A stretch of 6,654 bases of DNA. It comes from Actinomycetota bacterium (GTDB lineage Bacteria > Actinomycetota > Acidimicrobiia > Acidimicrobiales > Ilumatobacteraceae). A program made the translations under genes and the position numbers. Below the pieces are notes generated by a model. It made no database searches. It had not been told where the DNA came from and saw only the letters and a program-made list of their open reading frames with translations. Where the stretch lies: positions 1 to 6,654 of the forward strand of contig JAPKZT010000328.1 of NCBI GenBank assembly GCA_026393655.1. Reading direction: 5' to 3'. Shown piece after piece: positions 1-5,968 of this stretch (its first letter is position 1; every line of letters begins with the position of its first letter).

Positions 1-326
1 CTGCTGATGTTGTGCGTGGGCGAAAAGTGAAAGTGAAACGCGTGATGGTAGTGCCAGGAAGTCATGCCGTGAAATTGCAGGCGCAAGCCGAAGGTCTTGA
101 CAAGATTTTCATTGATGCCGGTATCGACTGGCGTGAACCTGGTTGCTCAATGTGTTTAGCAATGAACCCCGACAAACTTGCGCCTCAAGAACGTGCGGCC
201 AGCACATCAAATCGCAATTTCGAAGGCCGGCAAGGACGTGGCGGTCGCACTCACTTGGTCTCACCTGCAGTTGCTGCTGCTACTGCAGTTGCTGGCCATT
301 TTGCTGCTCCAGAAGATTTGTCATGA
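1..326 (+). CDS. leuC: 3-isopropylmalate dehydratase large subunit LeuC, C-terminal part only
   Basis: This is the C-terminal end (about 107 residues, reading frame from position 3) of the catalytic subunit of isopropylmalate isomerase, which with LeuD converts 2-isopropylmalate to 3-isopropylmalate in cytosolic leucine synthesis. Seen in the sequence: EPGCSMCLAMNPD, whose CxxC (codons from 144 and 153) supplies two of the three cysteine ligands of the aconitase-family [4Fe-4S] cluster, followed by ASTSNRNFEGRQGRGGRTHL, the substrate-binding signature near the C-terminus. An alanine-rich tail ends in a TGA at 324-326. The usual ERCASTSNRNF reads ERAASTSNRNF here, so a common but non-ligand cysteine is alanine. 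The stop overlaps the leuD start by ATGA, as expected for translational coupling of two subunits made in equal amounts. The gene starts outside the window. Identity is very secure. Confidence 0.97.
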   Translation, partial: ADVVRGRKVKVKRVMVVPGSHAVKLQAQAEGLDKIFIDAGIDWREPGCSMCLAMNPDKLAPQERAASTSNRNFEGRQGRGGRTHLVSPAVAAATAVAGHFAAPEDLS

Positions 327-904
327 AAGCCGTGCGAGTAATTTCTGGTCGCGGTGTGCCGCTAAAGCGTAGCGATGTTGATACCGATCAAATTATTCCG
401 GCCGAATGGTTGAAGCGCGTCGAGCGAACAGGTTTCGAAAAAGGTTTGTTTTCGACTTGGCGAGACGACCGAAATTTCGTGCTCAACGACGAGCGCTATG
501 CTGGCGCATCAATTTTGGTTGCAGGTAAAAGTTTTGGTGTTGGGTCTTCACGCGAACACGCAGTTTGGGCGATTCAACAGGGCGGATTCAACGCGGTAAT
601 CGCCCCAAGTTTCAGCGACATCTTTCGCAACAACTGTGGCAAGAACGGCCTGATTGCTGTTGTTCTGAGTGAAGAAATAGTAAACAAACTTTGGCAGATT
701 ATCGAGAACGACTCGACGACCGAAATCACAGTTGACGTTGAGCGTCTCGTTGTTGAAGTTGCGAGCACTGGTCTTTGTGAGACTTTCGAGATGAACGCTG
801 ACACTCAAAATCGATTCTTAAACGGGCTTGACGATATCTCAATTTCTTTGCAACACAGCGACGAGATTTCGCGTTTTGAAACTAGCCGACCTGCTTGGTT
901 TTAA
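323..904 (+). CDS. leuD: 3-isopropylmalate dehydratase small subunit LeuD
   Basis: This encodes a 193-residue protein, the normal length for the small (swivel-domain) subunit of isopropylmalate isomerase, which pairs with LeuC. Visible family motifs are SDVDTDQIIPAEWLKR near residues 17-32, GKSFGVGSSREHAVWAI, whose GSSREHA segment contacts substrate in this family, and PSFSDIFRNNCGKNGL. The C-terminus RPAWF is also typical. The frame stays open about 180 bases upstream, but the ATG at 323 was chosen because the LeuD family begins just here, because it overlaps the leuC stop as ATGA, and because a modest AGAAG lies seven bases ahead. Its TAA (902-904) interlocks with the stop of the convergent helicase gene. 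No internal damage is seen. Confidence 0.97.
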   Translation: MKAVRVISGRGVPLKRSDVDTDQIIPAEWLKRVERTGFEKGLFSTWRDDRNFVLNDERYAGASILVAGKSFGVGSSREHAVWAIQQGGFNAVIAPSFSDIFRNNCGKNGLIAVVLSEEIVNKLWQIIENDSTTEITVDVERLVVEVASTGLCETFEMNADTQNRFLNGLDDISISLQHSDEISRFETSRPAWF

Positions 905-2235
905 CTGGCAGCGATCGAACTCGTTAAGAACGAATTCAAATCAGCGAGTCGTTTATCGTTTGAGAAAACCTCGATCGGCGCCTGAGTCTCAAGTCGCAAA
1001 CCGCGCTGAATAATTCGACAAGTCGTGTGCTGGTTGTATTCGGCAAGTGTTACTGCCCAACCGTCTTTGCCGGCTCGTGCCGTTCGGCCAGATCGATGCA
1101 GATACGTTTTTACTTCTAGGGGTGGCACATAGTGCACGACAATGCCGACATCATCGATGTCGATTCCACGCGCCGCGACATCTGTGCAGACCAAAATATT
1201 TAGTTCGCGTTGGGCAAACTTGCGTAATGAACGTTCGCGCGCACCTTGGGCCATGTCACCGTGCAATGCCGAAACCTTTTCGCCAAGTGCGGCAAGATCA
1301 TCGGAAACTTTGTCGCACGCTCGTTTAGTGTCGCAGAAAACCACTGTTTGGCCACCTGCGCGGGCCATGGCAGCGATAACCCGATTTTTATCCATGTGAT
1401 GAACACCAAGAAATAAGTGACGCATCGTGCCAACCGTGTCGGTCGGCGCATCAATGCTGACTTCTTTCGGAGACTTCATGTAACGCTTGACGAGGGTCGC
1501 AACTTGTCCGTCTAAAGTTGCCGAAAATAACATTGTCTGGTGAATTTTTGTGACGTGACGCAAAATCCACTCAACTTGTGGCATGAAACCCTCGTCGGCC
1601 ATGCGGTCTGCCTCGTCAAGCACGATTACTTCAACATCACTTAGATCTGCCTCGTTTGATTTCAACAGATCAATCAATCGAAGCGGTGTGGCGATGACAA
1701 TTTCGGCGCCGCGATTGAGTTGGTCAACTTGCTTGTCACGAGCTGCACCGCCGTACACAGCAAGCACCCGCACACCACAATGTTTGGCGATTGGTGCCAA
1801 GACATCGGTAACTTGCACAGCCAATTCACGCGTTGGCACAAGAACTAGACCTCGGGGTTTCTTAGCTAGTGCAGTTTGGGTTACGCGCTCAATCATCGGA
1901 ACACCAAAGGCCAAAGTCTTGCCCGAGCCAGTTCGAGCACGACCGCATAAATCCTCTCCACTCAAGGCAACAGGTATCGCCTCGGTTTGAATTGCGAACG
2001 GAGCCGCAAAACCAGCCGCGGCTAAACCCGCGTCGACTCGCTCACTGACCCCGAGTTCGGCAAAACCTGTTGGCGTTGCAACTGCTTGGCGAGTATTCGA
2101 ACTCGAGCCGATATTGCCACTGGCGTTCTCGGTTGACTCACCTGCCGGTCGCGGATTTTGCGGACGGTTCGGCGTGCGATTTGAAGATTGATTGGTCGGG
2201 CGAGGCGTGCCACGACGTGATTTGGGGTCAGACAT
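901..2235 (-). CDS. DEAD-box ATP-dependent RNA helicase
   Basis: This is a 444-residue cytosolic RNA helicase of the DEAD-box family, expected to unwind short RNA duplexes in ribosome assembly, mRNA turnover or cold adaptation. Residues 1-55 are a low-complexity, basic N-terminal tail rich in Asn, Pro, Arg, Ser and Thr. Then come, in order, the Q motif with Q83, motif I ARTGSGKT (100-107), Ia PTRELA (134-139), GG (162-163), DEAD (207-210), SAT (238-240), VVFCDTK (298-304), TDVAARGID (351-359) and HRSGRTARAG (380-389). Motif Ib is odd: the usual TPGR is TPLR (183-186), a change needing two bases. There is no long C-terminal RNA-binding extension of the DeaD type. No Shine-Dalgarno precedes the ATG; a TAGCCT on the minus strand (2251-2246) could be a -10 giving a nearly leaderless mRNA, but no matching -35 is seen. 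Which RhlE/RhlB/DeaD subgroup it belongs to cannot be settled by eye. Confidence 0.95.
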   Translation of the reverse strand: MSDPKSRRGTPRPTNQSSNRTPNRPQNPRPAGESTENASGNIGSSSNTRQAVATPTGFAELGVSERVDAGLAAAGFAAPFAIQTEAIPVALSGEDLCGRARTGSGKTLAFGVPMIERVTQTALAKKPRGLVLVPTRELAVQVTDVLAPIAKHCGVRVLAVYGGAARDKQVDQLNRGAEIVIATPLRLIDLLKSNEADLSDVEVIVLDEADRMADEGFMPQVEWILRHVTKIHQTMLFSATLDGQVATLVKRYMKSPKEVSIDAPTDTVGTMRHLFLGVHHMDKNRVIAAMARAGGQTVVFCDTKRACDKVSDDLAALGEKVSALHGDMAQGARERSLRKFAQRELNILVCTDVAARGIDIDDVGIVVHYVPPLEVKTYLHRSGRTARAGKDGWAVTLAEYNQHTTCRIIQRGLRLETQAPIEVFSNDKRLADLNSFLTSSIAAS

Positions 2236-2297
2236 CTGAACGCTCAGGCTACCAACGCGACCGTCGTCGTCTTGGTCGGAAGCGCGGACGCTGTTCG

Positions 2298-2313
2298 CTG
2301 ACTCGTGAGTCAG
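2298..2313. promoter_or_regulatory. Perfect 7-bp dyad, candidate operator
   Basis: CTGACTC-GT-GAGTCAG is a perfect inverted repeat with a two-base centre, sitting between the divergent helicase gene and the small ORF/homospermidine synthase pair. A related imperfect dyad, CTGA-CCAC-TCAG (2320-2331), follows after six bases and ends four bases before the candidate -35 box at 2336. The spacing suits a dimeric transcription factor acting on the rightward promoter, or on both. It could instead form a small hairpin in the helicase 5' leader if that gene is transcribed from further upstream. No regulator can be named from the site. Confidence 0.45.
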
Positions 2314-2335
2314 TTTTGCCTGACCACTCAGACAG

Positions 2336-2364
2336 TAGACAAATGTTTAAGAGGTGTGTAGGGT
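2336..2364 (+). promoter_or_regulatory. Candidate sigma-70-type promoter for the small ORF and homospermidine synthase
   Basis: TAGACA (2336-2341, five of six to TTGACA) is separated by exactly 17 bases from TAGGGT (2359-2364), a TAnnnT -10 of the kind common in actinobacteria. Transcription would start around 2371-2373, on or next to the GTG at 2373, which predicts a leaderless mRNA. The prediction rests on the sequence alone. Confidence 0.42.
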
Positions 2365-2372
2365 CAAAAATC

Positions 2373-2567
2373 GTGTTTAACAAAACTTCCCCTGATGAGA
2401 ATTATTTGAGCAATATCGCCGCACTTGACGAGCCGCTATTCACTGGTCGCAAAGGCATTGCATACGACTGGCAATCTTTACTCTTGCCATCAGAAATTGC
2501 ATTTGATGCTTCACTTCACGCACTTCTAAACGCTGGCAAGGACGACTCCGCCACTCGATACGCGTGA
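2373..2567 (+). CDS. Small protein of unknown function, overlaps homospermidine synthase start
   Basis: I do not recognise this 64-residue predicted soluble protein. It has no signal peptide, membrane segment or cysteine; it is mildly acidic, with an aromatic/hydrophobic middle (GIAYDWQSLLLPSEIAFDASLHALLNAG) that could form one or two helices. It is supported as a gene by context: its TGA (2565-2567) overlaps the GTG of the next gene as GTGA, and a well-spaced promoter ends just before its start. The GTG at 2373 is preferred because the predicted transcription start falls there. An in-frame ATG at 2343 would add ten residues (including a Cys) but lies between the predicted -35 and -10 and has no Shine-Dalgarno. 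The frame continues still further left, antisense to the helicase N-terminus, which is probably chance. It may be a partner or regulator of homospermidine synthase, or a translated leader that feeds ribosomes to it. Confidence 0.6.
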   Translation: MFNKTSPDENYLSNIAALDEPLFTGRKGIAYDWQSLLLPSEIAFDASLHALLNAGKDDSATRYA

Positions 2568-4036
2568 CCGCGCAAGCGCACCCAAATCGGGTGCTCGTTC
2601 TCGGCTGTGGTTCTGTTGCGCAAGCGGTAATCCCGCTGATGGTTCGCGACTTAAAACTTGATCCAAAATCAATTTCAATCGTTGACTTTGTCGATAATCG
2701 TCACCGCGTTTCGGACGTGTTGGCGATGGGGGTTAGCTACGAAATCGGCCAAGTGACTCGTGAAAATCTTGACAGTTTTTTGACAGAGCGTGTTGCAACT
2801 GGCGATATTTTGTTAGACCTCGCTTGGAACATTGACTGCACAACAATTCTTGAATGGTGTCGCATGCGCGGCGTGCGATATCTCAACACGTCGGTTGAAT
2901 TGTGGAACCCATATGACAACATGGCGGCAACTCACCCACTTGAGCGCACTCTGTATGTACGACATCAACAAATTCGCAAAATGATTACGAAGTGGGGATC
3001 AAATAATGGACCGAGCGCAGTTGTCGAGCACGGCGCGAACCCTGGTTTAGTTTCTCATTTCGTCAAACAAGCACTGTTTGAAATTTCAAATAAAATTCTT
3101 GTTGACGGTCGTGCTGGTTCGCGACAAAGTGCTCTTGAGTCTGCGTTGGCCAGCGAGTCGTTTGATCGATTAGCGATGTTGACCGGCACGCGAGTGATTC
3201 ACATCAGCGAACGTGATACACAAATTACTAACCAACCAAAACAAGTGAATGAATTTGTCAACACTTGGTCGGTTGAAGGTTTCTACGAAGAAGGAGTTGC
3301 GCCAGCCGAAATGGGTTGGGGTACTCATGAACGGTGGATGCCAGCCAACGCGCAAGTTCACGCCGATGACGGCCCGTGCAATCAGATTTGTCTAGCCCAA
3401 CCTGGCATGGAGACATGGGTTCGCTCTTGGGTGCCGAGTGGTGAAATTCTCGGAATGATTATTCGCCACGGCGAGAGTTACACAATGAGTAATCACTTAA
3501 CTGTTCGCGATGATTCTGGTAAAGCGATTTATCGTCCGACTGTTCATTATTCGTATTGCCCGTCGAACGAAGCAATCAATAGCGTGCTCGAATTGCGCAT
3601 GCGCAACTGGCAGAAGCAACCAACCGAGCGGATCATGAATAATGAAATTATTTCAGGCCGCGATGAACTTGGCGTGTTGTTGCTCGGTCATGACTACACG
3701 GGTTGGTGGACAGGTACGCGATTGTCGATTGATGAAGCACGAACAATTACAACTGGGCAAAGTGCAACGACTCTGCAAGTTGCCGGCTCAGTGCTTGCTG
3801 CATTGAAGTGGATGATTGCCAGCCCGACCCAAGGTGTGCGCGTGCCAGACGAACTGCCATGGAAGTCAGTTCTTGCCGACGCACGACCATATCTTGGTGA
3901 GATTCATAGTGCCCCGACCGATTGGGACCCATTAAAGACCCGCAATGACTTGTTTCCTGGCTATGGCAATACGAGTCGCATTGACGCGACTGACCCGTGG
4001 CAGTTCAGGAACTTTCTCGCGCCAACGCCGAGTTAG
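2564..4036 (+). CDS. hss: Homospermidine synthase
   Basis: This is a 490-residue NAD-dependent enzyme of the saccharopine dehydrogenase-like fold that makes sym-homospermidine from putrescine (two putrescines, or putrescine plus an aminobutyl donor such as spermidine) in the cytosol. The Rossmann loop GCGSVAQ (14-20) opens the N-terminal domain; then come VEHGANPGLVSHFVKQAL (154-171), HISERDTQ (213-220), FVNTWSVEGF (231-240), PAEMGWGTHERWMP (247-260), YRPTVHYSYCP, DELGVLLLGH and the C-terminal DPWQFRNF. Aligned from memory to the Blastochloris viridis enzyme, active-site E210, W229 (cation-pi) and E237 correspond to E216, W235 and E243 here, so it should be active. Length is slightly above the family's roughly 477. 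GTG at 2564 is the only usable start, because the frame has a stop at 2504-2506 and no other start codon between. There is no Shine-Dalgarno nearby, and the GTGA overlap implies coupling to the preceding small ORF. Confidence 0.95.
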   Translation: MTAQAHPNRVLVLGCGSVAQAVIPLMVRDLKLDPKSISIVDFVDNRHRVSDVLAMGVSYEIGQVTRENLDSFLTERVATGDILLDLAWNIDCTTILEWCRMRGVRYLNTSVELWNPYDNMAATHPLERTLYVRHQQIRKMITKWGSNNGPSAVVEHGANPGLVSHFVKQALFEISNKILVDGRAGSRQSALESALASESFDRLAMLTGTRVIHISERDTQITNQPKQVNEFVNTWSVEGFYEEGVAPAEMGWGTHERWMPANAQVHADDGPCNQICLAQPGMETWVRSWVPSGEILGMIIRHGESYTMSNHLTVRDDSGKAIYRPTVHYSYCPSNEAINSVLELRMRNWQKQPTERIMNNEIISGRDELGVLLLGHDYTGWWTGTRLSIDEARTITTGQSATTLQVAGSVLAALKWMIASPTQGVRVPDELPWKSVLADARPYLGEIHSAPTDWDPLKTRNDLFPGYGNTSRIDATDPWQFRNFLAPTPS

Positions 4037-4064
4037 CTGGCTGGCTAGTTCGCTAGCTAGTTGG
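4031..4064 (+). repeat. Period-4 repeat forming a UUCG-loop hairpin at the end of homospermidine synthase
   Basis: From 4031 to 4062 the sequence runs in eight tetranucleotides of the form NG(C/T)T: AGTT AGCT GGCT GGCT AGTT CGCT AGCT AGTT. The last bases of the homospermidine synthase gene, including its TAG stop (4034-4036), lie inside this tract. It folds as CTGGCTAG (4041-4048), loop TTCG (4049-4052), CTAGCTAG (4053-4060), eight pairs with one G-U. It may protect the 3' end of the upstream mRNA. No T-run follows, so it is not a standard intrinsic terminator. Confidence 0.6.
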
Positions 4065-4066
4065 TG

Positions 4067-4094
4067 TTGACTGGTTTTACAGGCACACTGAAAT
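4067..4094 (+). promoter_or_regulatory. Weak candidate promoter for the leuA leader
   Basis: TTGACT (4067-4072, five of six to TTGACA) lies 16 bases before TGAAAT (4089-4094, four of six to TATAAT). The predicted start would fall about 4100, slightly inside the leader-peptide ATG at 4098, so either the start is a few bases nearer than usual and the leader is leaderless, or the leader is transcribed from further upstream. Confidence 0.25.
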
Positions 4095-4097
4095 ATC

Positions 4098-4130
4098 ATG
4101 ATTAACGGAAACGGACTACTACTTACGTAA
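4098..4130 (+). CDS. leuL: Leucine-codon leader peptide of the leuA attenuator
   Basis: A ten-codon ORF reads M-I-N-G-N-G-L-L-L-T and stops at TAA (4128-4130). Codons 7-9 are CTA CTA CTT, three consecutive leucines, with CTA an uncommon Leu codon in the neighbouring genes. It sits 131 bases upstream of leuA and is followed at once by a hairpin and then a strong intrinsic terminator, the arrangement of classical amino-acid attenuators: scarce Leu-tRNA stalls the ribosome at the Leu run and changes downstream RNA folding. No Shine-Dalgarno is visible before the ATG, so it may be read from a leaderless or very short leader. The symbol leuL is used for its role, not from sequence homology. The Leu run and the position are seen; the mechanism is inferred. 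Confidence 0.75.
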   Translation: MINGNGLLLT

Positions 4131-4212
4131 CGGCGCAGTCTCATATCACTGCAGCCGCACCCTCTGAGCCAAAAGGCCCAGGGGGTTTTCTTTTTACCAA
4201 AATTGATATGGG
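4131..4212 (+). promoter_or_regulatory. leuA leader RNA: bulged hairpin with possible loop pseudoknot
   Basis: The base after the leader stop begins a nine-pair stem, CGGC-GCAGT (4131-4139) against ACTGC-A-GCCG (4148-4157), with a single bulged A (4153) and the eight-base loop CTCATATC (4140-4147). All eight loop bases can pair with GATATGGG (4205-4212), just past the terminator, with one G-U, which would make a pseudoknot enclosing the terminator. GGCGCAG (4132-4138) can alternatively pair with CTGAGCC (4164-4170), the left terminator arm, with one mismatch, giving an antiterminator. A ribosome at the leader stop would cover the 5' stem arm; one stalled at the Leu codons would leave it free. 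From memory, a conserved pseudoknot called the LEU element has been described upstream of leuA in Actinobacteria; whether this is that element needs a covariance search. Confidence 0.5.
4160..4195 (+). terminator. Intrinsic terminator in the leuA leader (attenuator)
   Basis: CCCTCTGAGCC (4160-4170) pairs with GGCCCAGGGGG (4175-4185) across an AAAA loop: eleven positions with one A-C mismatch and one G-U, followed by TTTTCTTTTT (4186-4195). It is the strongest intrinsic terminator in the window. Lying between the Leu-rich leader and leuA, it most likely works as the conditional attenuator, although it would also end transcripts coming from homospermidine synthase. Confidence 0.88.
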
Positions 4213-4261
4213 TAGCTAATTCGCAAGTTCAAGAAAATTTCAAACAGAAACGAGACACAAG

Positions 4262-5953
4262 ATGCCACCGAAGCCAACTCAGCCACGCAAGATGCAATTT
4301 GAAAAATACTCGAGCTCGGTGCCACTTGTGCTTGCTGATCGCACTTGGCCGAACCGAATTATCGACAAGGCTCCGCTTTGGTGTTCTGTTGACTTGCGCG
4401 ACGGCAATCAGGCTTTGATTGACCCGATGGATCCTGAGCGAAAATTGCGAATGTTCAAGACGCTCGTGAAAATGGGTTTCAAAGAAATTGAAGTTGGGTT
4501 TCCGTCTGCCAGCCAACCAGATTATGACTTTGTGCGATTGTTGATTGAGCAAGATTTGATTCCGCAAGACGTGACGATTCAAGTGCTTGTGCAGTGTCGC
4601 CGCGAATTGCTTGAGCGAACCTATGACTGCATTTCTGGTGCGCCACGAGCGATTATGCACTTTTACAACTCGGTGAACCCTTTACAGCGCCGTGTCGTGT
4701 TTGGTCTAGACAAAACTGGCGTTATTGAGATCGCGACAAGCGCTGCGAGAATTTGTCGTGAACTCGAAACAAAATTAACAGGCACTGAACTGCGTTACGA
4801 ATATTCGCCTGAGAGTTTTACTTTGACAGAGCCAGAGTTTGCAGTTGAGATTTGCGAAGCAGTGATGCAAATCATCGAACCAACTGTCGAGCGCAAGATC
4901 GTTTTAAACTTGCCAGCAACTGTCGAGTGCTATTCGCCCAATGTTTACGGCGACGTGATCGAATGGTTCGGACGCAATGTACCCCGTCGCGACAAACTTG
5001 TGTTGTCGTTACACCCACACAACGATCGCGGTTGTGCGGTTGCGGCTGCTGAGTTTGGCGTGATGGCTGGTGCCGACCGTGTAGAAGGAACTTTATTCGG
5101 CAACGGTGAGCGAACTGGGAACGTTGACATCATTACTTTGGCGATGAATTTATTTACAAATGGCGTTGATCCTCAACTAGATATCACAGATATTGATGCC
5201 TTGCGTCGAGATGCTGAATATTGCAATCGTCTAGCAGTACCGGAGCGTCAACCATATGCGGGCGATCTTGTCTACACCGCGTTTTCGGGAAGCCATCAGG
5301 ATGCCATTAAAAAAGGCCTCGATGCGCTGCCGAAAGATTACGACCAATGGGCTGTGCCATATTTGCCGATTGATCCAAAACATGTTGGTCGCACGTATGA
5401 GGCAGTGATTCGTGTGAACAGTCAGTCAGGCAAGGGCGGCGTTGCATATGTGATGCAAACCGAATATGGTTTTGCATTGCCGCGGCGATTGCAAGTTGAG
5501 TTTTCAAAAGCAATTCAACACATCACCGAAGACTCAGGCACAGAAATTTCGCCGGAGATAATGTGGGGTGCGTTTGAGAGCGAATATTTGTCTATCAAGT
5601 CAATGTTCAATCTTGAAAGCCACGAGATGCGCAGCGACTCAAAAGGCACAACGACAATTAGCGCACAGTTGTTAGTTAACGGATCGCCACGAACTTTGAC
5701 TGGGCAAGGCAATGGTCCGATTGACGCATTTGTTCACGCGCTACGGACCGAGTTTAAAGTCGTGTTTGATGTCAAAGATTATGTTGAGCACGCTCTCAGT
5801 CAAGGCTCTGAGGCCGTAGCCGTTGCATACATCGAAGGCGCCAACGAACAAGGCGATTTGCGTTGGGGTGTTGGCACCGACCCAAGCACAATCACCGCAT
5901 CATTACGTGCTGTGTTAAGTGCGTTTGAGCGTCAAGAAAATTTAGGTCTTTAA
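4262..5953 (+). CDS. leuA: 2-isopropylmalate synthase LeuA
   Basis: This 563-residue cytosolic enzyme condenses acetyl-CoA with 2-oxoisovalerate to 2-isopropylmalate, the first committed step of leucine synthesis. It is the long (type 2) form. RTWPNRIIDKAPLWCSVDLRDGNQ (read as 27-50) holds the metal ligand D47; IEVGFPSASQPDYDF (76-90), YEYSPESF (179-186) and LHPHNDRG (250-257), with ligands H251 and H253, complete the TIM barrel, followed by FGNGERTGNVDI (279-290) and YTAFSGSHQDAI. The linker carries PYLPIDP and RVNSQSGKGG. The C-terminal domain (about 430-555), with GQGNGPIDAFVHAL near 481-494, is the leucine-binding regulatory domain, so feedback inhibition is expected. It is shorter than the 644-residue Mycobacterium tuberculosis enzyme, mainly at the N-terminus. 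The ATG has only a weak GAG seven bases ahead; an alternative ATG at 4292 would remove ten residues and fits the family start about as well. Expression is probably set by the attenuator just upstream. Confidence 0.97.
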   Translation: MPPKPTQPRKMQFEKYSSSVPLVLADRTWPNRIIDKAPLWCSVDLRDGNQALIDPMDPERKLRMFKTLVKMGFKEIEVGFPSASQPDYDFVRLLIEQDLIPQDVTIQVLVQCRRELLERTYDCISGAPRAIMHFYNSVNPLQRRVVFGLDKTGVIEIATSAARICRELETKLTGTELRYEYSPESFTLTEPEFAVEICEAVMQIIEPTVERKIVLNLPATVECYSPNVYGDVIEWFGRNVPRRDKLVLSLHPHNDRGCAVAAAEFGVMAGADRVEGTLFGNGERTGNVDIITLAMNLFTNGVDPQLDITDIDALRRDAEYCNRLAVPERQPYAGDLVYTAFSGSHQDAIKKGLDALPKDYDQWAVPYLPIDPKHVGRTYEAVIRVNSQSGKGGVAYVMQTEYGFALPRRLQVEFSKAIQHITEDSGTEISPEIMWGAFESEYLSIKSMFNLESHEMRSDSKGTTTISAQLLVNGSPRTLTGQGNGPIDAFVHALRTEFKVVFDVKDYVEHALSQGSEAVAVAYIEGANEQGDLRWGVGTDPSTITASLRAVLSAFERQENLGL

Positions 5954-5968
5954 ATACTTTAAGCATTT

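Noticed and set aside
265..294. Direct repeat CTGCAGTTGCTG, two copies 18 bases apart
   Set aside because: It is coding sequence for the alanine-rich LeuC tail (AVAAATAVAG); codon repetition explains it.
143..322. Upstream extension of leuD giving a 253-residue protein
   Set aside because: It overlaps the conserved LeuC C-terminus, reads as low-complexity cysteine-rich sequence and has no counterpart in LeuD; the ATG at 323 fits family and ATGA coupling.
2070..2372. Upstream extension of the small ORF, including the ATG at 2343
   Set aside because: The left part is antisense to the helicase N-terminus; ATG 2343 lies inside the predicted promoter spacer and lacks a ribosome binding site. Not fully excluded.
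4041..4060. UUCG hairpin as the intrinsic terminator of homospermidine synthase
   Set aside because: The stem is adequate but there is no T-run after it; the true terminator is at 4160-4195.
4094..4099. TATCAT as a -10 box for leuA
   Set aside because: It matches the consensus well but would start transcription inside the leader peptide, and it lies 21 bases from the nearest -35-like box.
4229..4660. 143-residue minus-strand ORF
   Set aside because: Shadow of the leuA N-terminal region, with no recognisable domain.
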